DNA of 47,671 bases from Skermania sp. ID1734 (GCF_007489285.1 NZ_VLIY01000017.1:1-47671), one strand, 5' to 3'; shown: positions 24,923 to 34,329, counted from the stretch's first letter. Translations and numbers: made by a program. The notes: a model not told the origin generated them from the sequence alone.

Positions 24923-26662
24923 ATGACTTTCGCGAGCCCTAAGCGTTCCTCGCCCGGCCGACCCCGGTCGACAGGCGATCCCGGCTTAGTACTGACCAGC
25001 ATCGCCGTGGTGGTACTCGCCGCATTTGCGGTGATAGTGACCGTCGCGGCGCGGATAGCAGGTACTGCCTCCAGTTGGAACCCGTTCTCCGTCGCGTTGC
25101 AAGTTCTTCTCGGCAAGGTCCCGTGGACCTGGGCGATGAGTGCAGTAGCGGTGGTGGAAGTGGTGATTCTCGCCGGCGTGGCGGTCGGCGTAACGCGATG
25201 GCGACTGCGACACAGGAAACTACCGATCGATTCGGTAGCTCCCCTGCTGGGGCACGGACGAGAGATTGCTCCGCTGTCGGAGAAGGGGGCTCGGGCGATC
25301 GCGCAGCGGCTGCGGATTGCCGACGACGTCGCCCCCGGCCTGCGAATCGGAACGGCAGTCGTGCGAGGCACTCGACTGTGGCAGAACTGGGAGCAGTGCT
25401 CGGTCGACGTGTGGGGCCCGCGCCGCGGCAAGACCTCCACGCAAGCAATACCCGCCATCCAGGACTGCCCCGGCCCCGTCCTGGCCACCACGAACAAGTA
25501 CGACGACCTGCTGAAGGCGACACGCGCATTTCGGGAACGTATGGGAACGGTGTACGTCTTCGACATCCAGCAAGTGGCCGGTGAGCGCCCGACATGGTGG
25601 TGGAACCCGCTCACCTACGTGATCGACGACGCCACCGCCGAAAACCTGACCGAGGTCTTCTCCGCTGGTGCCTCCAAGGGCGCGTCGGGTAGCAGCTCCG
25701 ACTTCTTCGTCAAAGCCGCCCGTCGACTGCTCACCGCACTTCTCATCGCAGGCGCGCGCGCGGACAAACCGATCACCATCGTGCTGGAGTGGCTGACCGA
25801 CCACAAGCGATGCAGCGAGGCCGAAGCGATCCTGCGAGAGCATGATCGACCGGAACTGGCCGAACAGGTCTATCAACAGATGCACGCACCCGACAAGCAG
25901 CGGGGCGGCGTCTACGAGACGGCGGCGAACTGGGTGGCGTCCTTCGGGACGGACACCGTCGTGCCATGGATCACCGATCCGGGCGACGGTCGACCACACC
26001 TCGACGTCCACGAGTTCGTGCGCGGCCCGAATACGCTGTACTGCCTCTCGCGTGAGTCGGGATCCGCATCGGCCGCCCAGATCGTCGCCGCGCTCGTCCA
26101 GGCGGTGTGCGACGCGGCCGAAGCACACGCCTCACGAAGCGGTGGCCGGTTGCCGCTACCGATGGCCGGAGTGCTCGACGAATGCGCGAACGTGGTGCGC
26201 TGGCCCCGGTTGCCCGAGGTCTACTCGTACTACGGCTCGCAGGGAATCTGCCTCAAGTCCTATTTCCAGAGCTTCGAGCAGGGCGTGAACGCCTTCGGCC
26301 GCGAAAAGATGGACATGCTCTGGGACTCGGCCAACATCCGCATCGTCGGCGGGGGAACCGCGTCGACGCGGTTTCTGGACGATCTCGTCAAGCTCGGTGG
26401 CCGCTACACCTACCGATCCGGATCACGCAGCTACAGCGACAAGGGCGGCGGGTCACTGTCCCAGCAGACCCAGACCGAAGCCATCCTCGACGTCTCCGAT
26501 CTTGCGGCGCTGCCGCGCGGCCGCGCACTCCTCTTCGCGGCGGGTAGTCCGCCGGTGCTGTTCAAGACGCACACCTGGGATGAGGGGCCCCGCGGCGACG
26601 AGCTGAAAGCGGCCATCGCGGATGCGGAGCGGCGCGCACTCACGTTGGAGCCGCTGCCGTGA
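24923..26662 (+). CDS. TraD/VirD4-like type IV coupling protein
   Basis: This 579-residue protein has two N-terminal membrane segments (about 20-44 and 68-91), Walker A GPRRGKTS at 165-172, Walker B GVLDECANV around 416-424, and LPEVYSYYGSQGICLKSYFQ near 430-449, the conserved TraG/VirD4 region. Coupling proteins are hexameric ATPases that bring the relaxase-DNA complex to the secretion channel. AAAGAGG precedes the ATG. The last codons overlap the next start (GTGA). The relaxase is encoded 5 kb away on the other strand. Confidence 0.85.
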   Translation: MTFASPKRSSPGRPRSTGDPGLVLTSIAVVVLAAFAVIVTVAARIAGTASSWNPFSVALQVLLGKVPWTWAMSAVAVVEVVILAGVAVGVTRWRLRHRKLPIDSVAPLLGHGREIAPLSEKGARAIAQRLRIADDVAPGLRIGTAVVRGTRLWQNWEQCSVDVWGPRRGKTSTQAIPAIQDCPGPVLATTNKYDDLLKATRAFRERMGTVYVFDIQQVAGERPTWWWNPLTYVIDDATAENLTEVFSAGASKGASGSSSDFFVKAARRLLTALLIAGARADKPITIVLEWLTDHKRCSEAEAILREHDRPELAEQVYQQMHAPDKQRGGVYETAANWVASFGTDTVVPWITDPGDGRPHLDVHEFVRGPNTLYCLSRESGSASAAQIVAALVQAVCDAAEAHASRSGGRLPLPMAGVLDECANVVRWPRLPEVYSYYGSQGICLKSYFQSFEQGVNAFGREKMDMLWDSANIRIVGGGTASTRFLDDLVKLGGRYTYRSGSRSYSDKGGGSLSQQTQTEAILDVSDLAALPRGRALLFAAGSPPVLFKTHTWDEGPRGDELKAAIADAERRALTLEPLP

Positions 26663-27351
26663 CCGATCCCATGCTGCCCGGAATGATGCCGCCAGGGCCG
26701 TCGATCGCGGAAGCACTCCGACCGCTCGTCGAGCAGAGTCTCGCCAAAGGGGCGACGGCGCTGGTGTACGAGGCCGTGAAAGCGAAACTCACGAGCCACA
26801 TCACCCCTTCGCTCGAGGCCGTCGAGCTACTGGCGGACTTCGAATCCGACGTCAAACGCGGCCTCGACGAATTGGTGACCCGTGAGACGTCCGAAGACGC
26901 CATCGAAACCGCTATCAGCGACATCCTCTTCCCCCCGGAACCGGAGCTGTACTTCTCGAATCTGGGTGAGTTCGTAGAGCAGTACGTCGCGAGGGTCTAT
27001 CGCCGAGACGTACAAGGAACGACGCACCTGTGGTGTGCGCAGTGGTTCGAGCACGAACCTGTGGTGGTAGCGCTGCAAGTGCTCTGGACCGCGTTCGAGA
27101 CCTACCGTCGCGATCCTGGCGTCGGCCCGCTCGTGTTTCATCGCGACGGCCTCCTGCCGATCATGAATGCCGTCACTCACCCGGACGGCCCGCTCCACGG
27201 GTGCGATGCACGAAAGAACGTGCACAACCCGCTTCCTCCCTTGCCGTGCGCACCCATCCCACCCGGCCTATTCGAGCCGACGCCCGGTGAATTGCAGGGA
27301 ATGCCCACCGCCCCACCTGACCGTACAAACACGGACGAAAGGACAGCGTGA
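26659..27351 (+). CDS. DUF4913-domain protein
   Basis: This 230-residue protein contains at about 100-185 the DUF4913 pattern: a Trp-rich start (HLWCAQWFEHEPVVVALQVL), WTAFETYRRDP, VFHRDGLLPIMNAV and DPGVG/HPDGPL elements. DUF4913 proteins are common next to coupling protein genes in actinobacterial conjugative elements; their role is unknown. The N-terminal 90 residues are helical. The GTG start overlaps the coupling protein stop by 4 nt and its own stop overlaps the next ATG, so the three genes are translationally coupled. Confidence 0.75.
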   Translation: MTDPMLPGMMPPGPSIAEALRPLVEQSLAKGATALVYEAVKAKLTSHITPSLEAVELLADFESDVKRGLDELVTRETSEDAIETAISDILFPPEPELYFSNLGEFVEQYVARVYRRDVQGTTHLWCAQWFEHEPVVVALQVLWTAFETYRRDPGVGPLVFHRDGLLPIMNAVTHPDGPLHGCDARKNVHNPLPPLPCAPIPPGLFEPTPGELQGMPTAPPDRTNTDERTA

Positions 27352-28616
27352 TGAGTGACGACCACGGACAAGCCGAAGGAGAGGTGTTCCAGACAGTTGG
27401 GCAGATGGTGCGCGTCGGGATCGCGATGGCGGCCCGACTCGGCGCGCTGCGCGCGCAGGTGAAGCGTCGGCAGGCAGAAGAGGTCGAACGTGCGGAGCGC
27501 GCGAAGCAGGCCGACATCGACAACGTCGAACGCCAGCTGCGCAGCGAGCAGGACGCCGCCGCGAGAACAGCACTTCAACGCAAGCGCGAAGAAGATGGGC
27601 GCGAGCGTGATCGCCTACGCGACGAGCGGATGGAAGCGCGTCGCCGGTCGGACGCGCAGCGACGCATTGCCGAGCACCACCTGCTGCGCGCCGACCAAGA
27701 CAAAGAGTTCCTCACTGGAGCCAGCGCAGAGCAGCTCGCAGCCGTCTACCGGCAGTCGGTGGAATGGCACACCGAGTCCGGGATCGCGCAGACGATGCGG
27801 GCAAAGATCGAGAGCCACCTGGAAGAGCAAGGAATCGAGCTACCGAAGGTCGAACCGGTCGCCGCCGCTGGCCGCGGCGACAACGGCCAGCCGGGGGAAG
27901 GGGCGACGCGGAGTCCGTTCTGGGCCGAGTACTGGGGCCCCAAATTTGCCCACCTGGGCGAGGGAACGAGTGCTCCGGAGCCGGGTGCAAGCAACGAGCA
28001 GGAAAGCGACGAGCAGAACCTCGATGTCCACCCAGTCACAGTGGACGCAGCGCTCCTGACTGCCCACGGTGGTGGCGAGATCCCGGAGCCACCTCCCACG
28101 TGGCGCCCAGCGGAACGCGCCATGGCGGCCGCCGTCGTCGAGGCGGCCGAGGCCGAAGACCGGGCAGCAGATGATGCAAGTGGGCAGGAACCTGTCGACC
28201 CCAACGGCCTGTCCGCGATCGCGGAGGCGACCCGCGACGAAATCCGGCGCATCCTCGCCGGGGCGATCCGCAAGGCTGCCGACGACGTGGGTACCGACGA
28301 CGTACGCGCGGAGAGCACGGTGACCGCGATCAATCCCGGACGGATACAGGCCGCGCTCGCGTCGGCGGCGCAGCGTCCGCCCGCCTACGACTCGGTCGAG
28401 CGGCGGGAGGCGAGTGCGCGACACCTCCGAGCTACCACCACTGCGTCGGAGGACGCGATCGAGGCGCGCATGAGCGCGGACGTCAGCAGCGCACATCCCC
28501 CGAGCGCGGCCGTCGGCGCCCCCGCCAAAGGCACCAAGAGCGGGCGCAAGAGCACCGACGTTCGCGATCTCAGCCAGCCCGTCAGCGACCGCCAGCGTCA
28601 AGAGCCCGGCCGCTGA
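27351..28616 (+). CDS. Coiled-coil conjugation protein of unknown function
   Basis: This 421-residue protein has a strongly charged helical region at about 30-115 (AQVKRRQAEEVERAERAKQA and DGRERDRLRDERMEARRRSD), very likely a coiled coil. A short globular segment follows (SAEQLAAVYRQSVEWHTESG), then an acidic, Ala-rich and probably disordered second half. The layout resembles proteins found downstream of coupling proteins in Rhodococcus and Gordonia plasmids. A scaffold or substrate-adaptor role is possible. The ATG overlaps the previous stop (ATGA). Confidence 0.62.
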   Translation: MSDDHGQAEGEVFQTVGQMVRVGIAMAARLGALRAQVKRRQAEEVERAERAKQADIDNVERQLRSEQDAAARTALQRKREEDGRERDRLRDERMEARRRSDAQRRIAEHHLLRADQDKEFLTGASAEQLAAVYRQSVEWHTESGIAQTMRAKIESHLEEQGIELPKVEPVAAAGRGDNGQPGEGATRSPFWAEYWGPKFAHLGEGTSAPEPGASNEQESDEQNLDVHPVTVDAALLTAHGGGEIPEPPPTWRPAERAMAAAVVEAAEAEDRAADDASGQEPVDPNGLSAIAEATRDEIRRILAGAIRKAADDVGTDDVRAESTVTAINPGRIQAALASAAQRPPAYDSVERREASARHLRATTTASEDAIEARMSADVSSAHPPSAAVGAPAKGTKSGRKSTDVRDLSQPVSDRQRQEPGR

Positions 28617-28650
28617 GCCCCGGCTTGCAACCCTTCGAGAAGAAACGGCA
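28603..28650 (+). promoter_or_regulatory. Leader element copy 5
   Basis: AGCCCGG (28603-28609) pairs with CCCGGCT (28619-28625) with one internal mismatch around a 9-nt loop; the hairpin overlaps the previous stop codon. The core CGAGAAGAAACGGCA (28636-28650) follows, 6 nt ahead of the next ATG. Confidence 0.62.
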
Positions 28651-28656
28651 CCCGAC

Positions 28657-29877
28657 ATGACAAACCCGAGCGACGTCCGCGAGGTCGTCGAAGACCTCCT
28701 GGACCAAATAGCCATCATCGGGCGACGCGCCCGCACGATGTACTACTTCCACGGCATCAAAGACGACCGTGAGCGTGACCTCGGCGCCGCCGCCGCACTC
28801 TCGTACGTCGCTCGGCTGGAGCCCGATACGACAGTGGCAGACGACGATGCCATCGCCTTCGCCGACGTGACCGTCACGGGAACGTTTCGCGGCGAAGTGA
28901 CCATCCCGAGCGACATCGACCCCTCTTCGACCGCAGGTCGCGCAGTCATCGCCGCAGCCGCAGCGGCGCTCCCCCGTGAACGGAAACGCGCGTACCGCAC
29001 AGGCGCGATTTCGACAGTCACCGGCACCAGGCCGCTCCCACCAGCCTCGGGTACACCCGGCGATCTGCCCGAGGCGGCTGCCGCGACTCGGGCCCACGTC
29101 CGCGACCTTACGACGCGGCTCGAACGGGCTGCGCTCGCACGAATCGCGGCGGCGGAGCAGGACGGAGTGAGCGACGACGTCGCCGCCGAGGTCACGAGTC
29201 TTCTCTCCGCACGCCTGCGGGAGACTGCTCGAGACTACGAAGATCGCGCACTCGCCGCCGATGCTGCCGTCGAGCAGGTCCTGACCGCGGAATGGTCGGA
29301 AACCACATCGTGGGCAGTGCCCGTGGTCATTGGCGCGGTGGACGACGCAGCGCGCGACACCGCCGCCCGAGAACAGCTTGCGGACCTGGACGTCGAAGCC
29401 TTCACCGGTGCAACGGTAATCGCCTCGGCGACCCCGACGCTCACGGCCGTTAACGGCACTCCCGTCACCGAGCGCCCGGAACCCGAGAACCCCGTCATCA
29501 CCGTCTACAGCAAGCCGAATTGCTACCAGTGCAAGGCGACGGTGAAACAGCTCGACAAGCTCGGCCTGCCGTACACGGTCGTCGATGTGAGCCAGGACGG
29601 CGCAGGACGCGAGCACCTGTCCGAACTCGGATACCTCCAGGTCCCAGTTGTCGAAACAGCGGACGGGCAGCACTGGAGCGGCTTCCGGCCCGACGCACTA
29701 CGACGATTCGCCGACCTGGCAACTCAGCAGGGCCCGCGGCGAGAATCCAGCATCCTCGCCGCTACAGGGGCAGAGGCGCCCGCGCGCGACGCCATGGCCC
29801 ACACACAATCCGACGCAACCGCGGCGCCGGATATCGACGGCACGAACAGGCGAGACAACCAAGGAATCGACAGATAG
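28657..29877 (+). CDS. Conjugation-locus protein with C-terminal NrdH-like redoxin domain
   Basis: This 406-residue protein has an N-terminal part of about 260 residues, helical and Ala/Asp/Arg-rich, of no family I recognise. A clear glutaredoxin/NrdH-like domain lies at about 278-355: VITVYSKPNCYQCKATVKQL with the CxxC at 289-292, then YTVVDVSQDG, the cis-Pro region LQVPVVET and WSGFRPDALRRF. NrdH passes electrons from thioredoxin reductase to class Ib ribonucleotide reductase. A plasmid copy could support DNA synthesis in recipients or handle disulfides of the channel. Fusion to another domain is unusual. Confidence 0.8.
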   Translation: MTNPSDVREVVEDLLDQIAIIGRRARTMYYFHGIKDDRERDLGAAAALSYVARLEPDTTVADDDAIAFADVTVTGTFRGEVTIPSDIDPSSTAGRAVIAAAAAALPRERKRAYRTGAISTVTGTRPLPPASGTPGDLPEAAAATRAHVRDLTTRLERAALARIAAAEQDGVSDDVAAEVTSLLSARLRETARDYEDRALAADAAVEQVLTAEWSETTSWAVPVVIGAVDDAARDTAAREQLADLDVEAFTGATVIASATPTLTAVNGTPVTERPEPENPVITVYSKPNCYQCKATVKQLDKLGLPYTVVDVSQDGAGREHLSELGYLQVPVVETADGQHWSGFRPDALRRFADLATQQGPRRESSILAATGAEAPARDAMAHTQSDATAAPDIDGTNRRDNQGIDR

Positions 29878-29888
29878 GACGGGTAGCC

Positions 29889-30392
29889 ATGCCCAACCAA
29901 CCAAGCAAATACTCCGACGCGCAGATCGAGGTTGCGGAGCAACTGCTCGCGGTGGACCAGTTGCTGTGGCAACTGGAGCACCACCGAACGACGTTCGCAT
30001 ACATGCGGAGTGACGCCGAGGTCGAAAGTGACCGCAAAGAGTGCAGGGAATCTGTGGAGACGCTACGCCAACGGCTGCGAGGTCTCCTGGCGCCGCAGTT
30101 TGCGACAGCGTTTGAATCGCCGCGACCGCGGGAAGGGTACCTCCCGGTCGTCGCCGCAGTGGTCGGAGGAGTGGAGCGCGACACACTCGACGAAGACGCA
30201 CAGGCGATCCTGCAACATTTCGCGCGCGAGCAGTTTCGCCGACCAGCGGCCATGCGTTTGCTGCTGGACGCGACGACACCCCACCCGCCTGGGGGGCACA
30301 GCGGTTCCGACCTACCGCCCGCAGTGCCGGGCATGGGCCCAGCCCAAATCGATATCGACCGCCGCGGCGGGGACATCTACATCGGGTTCTGA
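29889..30392 (+). CDS. Hypothetical helical protein
   Basis: This 167-residue protein starts MPNQPSKYSDAQIEVAEQLL and is rich in charged helices (YMRSDAEVESDRKECRESVE and LRQRLRGLLAPQF). A Pro/Gly-rich stretch leads to a short C-terminal strand-forming end (QIDIDRRGGDIYIGF). No membrane segment or known motif is seen. It starts 12 bp after the NrdH-fusion gene, so it belongs to the same operon. Ribosome binding is probably by ACGGGTAG, a weak site. Confidence 0.6.
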   Translation: MPNQPSKYSDAQIEVAEQLLAVDQLLWQLEHHRTTFAYMRSDAEVESDRKECRESVETLRQRLRGLLAPQFATAFESPRPREGYLPVVAAVVGGVERDTLDEDAQAILQHFAREQFRRPAAMRLLLDATTPHPPGGHSGSDLPPAVPGMGPAQIDIDRRGGDIYIGF

Positions 30393-30516
30393 CGGAGCCA
30401 ACGTCAGGAGCGCAACCGACCACGCCGCACGAATCGGCGCACGGCGCGGACAACCACCTTCGCGGCATCGGCCGATGAACCCCGCAACACCCGAAAGACG
30501 AGGAGATCGCCCAAAA

Positions 30517-30972
30517 ATGAAGAACTTCATGCCTCTCTCCGTGGCAGCTACCGGAGTCTTGACGTCGTTCGCCCTCCTCCCGGCCGCACCCGCGTCGGCG
30601 GATAACGTGACGTGCGCGCCCGCACCGGGCGCGACCTCCTACCTTCTGTGCGGCTCGTCCTACGTATGGACCCCGGTTGGTTCCAGCGCCGACAAGTTCC
30701 CCCACCTCAAACCGGCGGCACATGTCCAGGCGGTCGCCGACGGAACGGTCCTCCGTGACCGGCCAGCACTGGCCGGCGACGTCGTTTCCGGCCCGGCGAA
30801 CGAGTTCGTCCCGATCGGCTACCTGGCGGACCTCGTCGCTGTCGGCGGTGATGGGGTCACCGTGTCGACATGCACATCACAGTTCTGGACTCTGATGCAA
30901 GACGCGACCGGCATGCTTGGTTGGGCACCGCAAGCAGCGTTCCAACCGGCCTGCCAAGCAGGTCAGCCCTGA
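30517..30972 (+). CDS. Small secreted protein
   Basis: This 151-residue protein has a typical Sec signal peptide: MKNFMPLSVAATGVLTSFAL, then LPAAPASA as the cleavage region. The mature ~120 residues contain four or five Cys (VTCAPAPG, LLCGSS, STCTSQF, PACQAG), suggesting disulfides, and read as mainly beta. AGGAG lies about 11 nt before the ATG. It could be a surface part of the transfer apparatus. No family is recognised. The 124 bp before it show nothing clear. Confidence 0.65.
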   Translation: MKNFMPLSVAATGVLTSFALLPAAPASADNVTCAPAPGATSYLLCGSSYVWTPVGSSADKFPHLKPAAHVQAVADGTVLRDRPALAGDVVSGPANEFVPIGYLADLVAVGGDGVTVSTCTSQFWTLMQDATGMLGWAPQAAFQPACQAGQP

Positions 30973-31040
30973 TCGCCGCAGGTCGTATTCAGCACCGCGG
31001 ACAGAGCGCGCCCCCTCCAGACGAGCCGAAAGGAACAGAG

Positions 31041-31640
31041 ATGGTCACACTGCTTACCGCCGACAGCAGCGAGGTACCGGGATTGATTCGCCAGGTGCAA
31101 GAGGGCGTGTTCGCTCGGCATTCCGCGTCCGTGCACGAGCGCGCGGCGGCGTTCCACCGCGCATCGGGCTGGGTGGACGAAGAGTTGACACGCCGCCCGG
31201 GGCAGCTCACCGACCGCCACGTTCGCCGCCTCGCGGGGCGTGCGGCACGAGACGAGGTCCATCGGCGCACCAGCGTCTTCTACGCGGTGAGCATCGGCGC
31301 GATTGTGCTCGCGGTTCTGACGTCGCTCGCGCTGTGGTTCTTCCCCGGCGACTGGTTGGTATCGATGGGTGCGGCGGCGGAGTTCGACGAACCGCCGCTG
31401 CGGGTTCTCGAGCGCGTGGTGGGCTATGGACGGTGGACGGTCGCGATGCTCTCGACCAGCGCCACCATATGGGCGGTGGGAGCTTTGGCCTTCGGCGTCC
31501 TGATCCGCTGCACGCCGAGCCAGCGGGCGACGTGGATCGCGCGTGGGCGAACGCTCGCGCTCGACAGCCTTCTCATCGCCACCATTGGTCTGCTCGTCTT
31601 GATGGTGGCGGTTGCCGCCACCTACGTTCCGCGCGGCTGA
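31041..31640 (+). CDS. Membrane protein closing the conjugation operon
   Basis: This 199-residue protein has a soluble N-terminal half rich in Arg, His and Glu (VHERAAAFHRASGWVDEELT), then three hydrophobic segments at about 80-103, 133-156 and 172-195. The pattern resembles small channel-associated proteins but matches nothing I know. AAAGGA lies about 8 nt before the ATG. It is the last plus-strand gene of the operon; a perfect 12-bp inverted repeat begins 16 bp after its stop. Confidence 0.6.
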   Translation: MVTLLTADSSEVPGLIRQVQEGVFARHSASVHERAAAFHRASGWVDEELTRRPGQLTDRHVRRLAGRAARDEVHRRTSVFYAVSIGAIVLAVLTSLALWFFPGDWLVSMGAAAEFDEPPLRVLERVVGYGRWTVAMLSTSATIWAVGALAFGVLIRCTPSQRATWIARGRTLALDSLLIATIGLLVLMVAVAATYVPRG

Positions 31641-31652
31641 ACTAGTCGCGCC

Positions 31653-31916
31653 TTATGAGTCGCCGTCGAGCGTAAAAAGCGACGGCGACTCGTCATCTCC
31701 GGCGGGCTCGACATGTCGCGCGCTCAACGTGGCCTTGTGCCGCAGCTTCACGGTCCCGATAGGAACGGTGAGACGACGTTCGTCGTCCACGTGCTGGAGC
31801 CACACCTGACCATGCGCGACATGAACCACCTGCCACACCCCAGCGCTCACGCGGGTAGTCACCACGTCCCCCACCTCGATCTGCCCAGCGCTCACGGCCC
31901 CTCCCTCATCGCTCAT
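31653..31916 (-). CDS. Small protein downstream of the relaxase
   Basis: From MSDEGGAVSAGQIEVGDVVT the protein is 87 residues. It reads as a small beta-barrel: VGDVVTTRV, GVWQVVHVA, QVWLQHV and RRLTVPIGTVKLRH are likely strands, followed by a disordered acidic tail. Its start overlaps the end of the relaxase gene by 11 nt, so the two are co-translated. Small barrel proteins of this sort can bind nucleic acid or peptides; nothing more can be said. The upstream ATGs at 31922 and 31973 are less likely. Confidence 0.6.
   Translation of the reverse strand: MSDEGGAVSAGQIEVGDVVTTRVSAGVWQVVHVAHGQVWLQHVDDERRLTVPIGTVKLRHKATLSARHVEPAGDDESPSLFTLDGDS
31657..31691. terminator. Stem-loop between convergent operons
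   Basis: GAGTCGCCGTCG (31657-31668) and CGACGGCGACTC (31680-31691) are perfect 12-bp arms around an 11-nt loop. It lies after the plus-strand operon and within the last codons of the minus-strand gene at 31653. There is no T-run, so efficiency as a terminator is uncertain. Confidence 0.6.
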
Positions 31917-33774
31917 GACCATCGGTCCGCGGTCCTTCGGGCCGCCGGTAGGGAAGCTTGGCCGCAGTTCCATGCTTCGACTTGGACTTCGGATGCAGAA
32001 TCTCGTCCGGAGTGACAGGGCCAGCCGACGATTGCTCCGCTCTCACAGGCGTGACGTCGACGTCGCCGTGCCAGCGACGGGAAGCCTCCGCCGGAACCGC
32101 CGTCGCCCCAACACGCTGTCGTAGTTCATCGACCATCTCCGCTCGCAGTGACGTGAGGCGAGCGGCGGTGGCCGCACGGTCACTTGCAGCATGTGCCTCA
32201 GCGAGCGCGTCGACCGCAGCGAGAATTTGTTGCATGAGGACGGTCCACACGATCGCCTCGTCCACATGAGTGGAGGTCAGCAAAAGGATGGCGGTCGCGG
32301 CCGACGGTGATGCATTGCGACGAGCACGTGGCCGAGGGCCGGAGTACTTGCGCGTCGCCGATCGAGACAACACATTGCACGCGCGGGACAGCGGTCCCGG
32401 CGTCGTGTCCTCTACCTGAATGCTCCAGGCCGCGAAGACTCCCGCTGTCATCGCCGTTGCTCGACCAAGCTGTTCGGGATCGCCCGCTGGGAGCGCCCGC
32501 ACATAGCTCGTCCAGCCCGCCAGATCCGTCCGGGCACGATCCAAACGCGGGTCCCGCACCTCCCGACCGGGATTCGGGGCAGTTGAGGAGACCGGCCGCT
32601 GATAGGGCAGTTTCGCCGAGGACGAAGCGGCAGCGTCCACGCTGCCCGCGCCGCCAACCGGAGCGTCCGCGAACTCCCGCGCGGCTCTCTCGGGGTTGTC
32701 GGCGACCGCGCGCCACCGTCGCCGTGCCGTCGCGATCCCCTCGACGCTCTCGCCCCAACTACGCCGCAACTCGCCGAGACTGAGGTCGCGACCAAGACTC
32801 GTCCCGCTGTACCAGACAGGCGCCCCTGCGGCGATGTGCTCTGTCCGCGTTGTGCCGGACGGAACAAGGGCGACCGAATAGCCCTTCACCTGTCCGTCCT
32901 CGAAGCGTGGCCGTAACACCAGCCTTGAGTCGGTTGCGAGCCGCTCGACGAACGCAGCCTCGCTGTCGGCCGCCGTGCTGTACGCGCGCACACGGCGCAT
33001 CAGCTCGGCGCGGACCGGCTCGCTGCGTCCGTGATCTCGCTCAGCGGTGCTGACTTCCGCATGGTGATACGAAGGATTGGTGGCGCCTTCGTCGCGATCG
33101 ATTCTCAGCCCGTACTTGCGCTCCAGCGCCTGTATCGCGAGTGACGATCGCGGACCGTCGCCGACCGCTTTGCCGGTGGCTGGGTCTTTCGGCCACAGAT
33201 TCACCAAGCTGCCGTCCTCACGCACCAACGACGCCGCCACATGAATGTGATCGTTACCGTTCGACGACAGGCCGTGTCGGATGGCGACCCACCGGGCCGG
33301 CGCATCCGATTCCGTGTCGAACCCCATTTCACGCATGAAATCGCGTGCGATCGCTGACCACTGTTCATCGCTGAGGACTCCCTCGGCCGAATGCAGAGAC
33401 AGCGCACACTGCCACACGTTTGCATCGGCCACCCTCGCCTGATCGCGCGCCCACCGCTCCTTTTCCGCCTTCGTCGCCATTCCCGGCAACATGTTCGCGG
33501 CCTGTTCGAGCGCGGCGCGCTTCTTCCCTGGATCGATCCACGGCACCGCCGTGCCGTGGATCTGATGCGGTTCGTCCAACTCCGCCGAAATGGTCGCGGC
33601 GTCGACGCGCGTGAGGATCTGGACCCCGCCGTCTGGAGCCGGCCAAGTGAACCGATCCAACGGGCCCGACCCAGCGACGACATGTGGCGAGGTGTGCTCG
33701 TTGTGCTTGCCCGGTCCTTGTAGGTAGTAGATCAGTCCAGCCATGTGCGACCCTCTCGTGATCTTCCCTCTCAT
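31906..33774 (-). CDS. Conjugative relaxase
   Basis: The protein is 622 residues from MRGKITRGSHMAGLIYYLQG. The start GxxxYLxGPGxHNEH and the His pair H176/H178 in NDHIHVAASLV are typical of actinobacterial MobA-like relaxases. Y16/Y17 are candidates for the nicking tyrosine. A relaxase nicks oriT, stays linked to the 5' end and leads the strand through the channel. The last ~200 residues are Arg/Ala-rich and probably bind partners. The ATG at 33774 overlaps the MobC-like stop (ATGA) and matches homologous N-termini better than the open frame to 33834. Confidence 0.85.
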   Translation of the reverse strand: MRGKITRGSHMAGLIYYLQGPGKHNEHTSPHVVAGSGPLDRFTWPAPDGGVQILTRVDAATISAELDEPHQIHGTAVPWIDPGKKRAALEQAANMLPGMATKAEKERWARDQARVADANVWQCALSLHSAEGVLSDEQWSAIARDFMREMGFDTESDAPARWVAIRHGLSSNGNDHIHVAASLVREDGSLVNLWPKDPATGKAVGDGPRSSLAIQALERKYGLRIDRDEGATNPSYHHAEVSTAERDHGRSEPVRAELMRRVRAYSTAADSEAAFVERLATDSRLVLRPRFEDGQVKGYSVALVPSGTTRTEHIAAGAPVWYSGTSLGRDLSLGELRRSWGESVEGIATARRRWRAVADNPERAAREFADAPVGGAGSVDAAASSSAKLPYQRPVSSTAPNPGREVRDPRLDRARTDLAGWTSYVRALPAGDPEQLGRATAMTAGVFAAWSIQVEDTTPGPLSRACNVLSRSATRKYSGPRPRARRNASPSAATAILLLTSTHVDEAIVWTVLMQQILAAVDALAEAHAASDRAATAARLTSLRAEMVDELRQRVGATAVPAEASRRWHGDVDVTPVRAEQSSAGPVTPDEILHPKSKSKHGTAAKLPYRRPEGPRTDGHER

Positions 33775-34253
33775 CTCGCCGCGGCACCGCGCGGCACCGC
33801 GACTGCACGCATTCGCGTCGTCACCGCGTCGCACGCGCGGCGCGCGGCATCAAGCGCGGGAACGACGTCCTCCGCCAGATCGTCGGTTGCGTTCACATGC
33901 GCGGCGATCTGATTGATGTTGTTCCCGATCGCCGCCAGCAGATTTCGTAGCTCTCCCGCCGCCGCCAGGGCCGCGATGGCCTCATCCCGCCGCGATGTAC
34001 GGGGCGCCACGGACTCTTCATCGTCGGCGCGCCACTCCGGATCGAGCGTGCAGGCGAGCAGCAATCGTTGTACCGACACGCGTTCCGCCGTCGCCCGCAT
34101 CCGCAGTAGCTGCTCCTCCTGGTCGGTCAGCTTCACCTGAATCTGGCGTGTGCGACCGCCGCCGACATTCTCGCGCCGCTTCCGCCTCACGCTTGCCCTC
34201 GACTGGGCAGCGTCCTTCCGGCCGGTGTCGTCGTTGGGAACCAGTTGTGCCAA
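33771..34253 (-). CDS. mobC: MobC-like relaxosome accessory protein
   Basis: This 160-residue protein has a basic N-terminus (RRKRRENVGGGRTRQIQVKL), a ribbon-helix-helix-like segment at 36-70 and IGNNINQIAAHVNAT at 109-123, the signature of MobC-type proteins. MobC binds near oriT, helps to melt the DNA and recruits the relaxase. The gene directly precedes the relaxase with an ATGA overlap. The palindrome 34364-34382 covers a possible -10 element (TATGCT on the minus strand) for this gene, so MobC may repress its own operon. Confidence 0.82.
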   Translation of the reverse strand: MAQLVPNDDTGRKDAAQSRASVRRKRRENVGGGRTRQIQVKLTDQEEQLLRMRATAERVSVQRLLLACTLDPEWRADDEESVAPRTSRRDEAIAALAAAGELRNLLAAIGNNINQIAAHVNATDDLAEDVVPALDAARRACDAVTTRMRAVAVPRGAAAR

Positions 34254-34329
34254 TGCTCTTCAACTCCTCGGCCATCCGCCAGCCCGCAGGGCGGCCCCCT
34301 CAAGTACGAGCGCCCCTAGCGCGCGCCAG

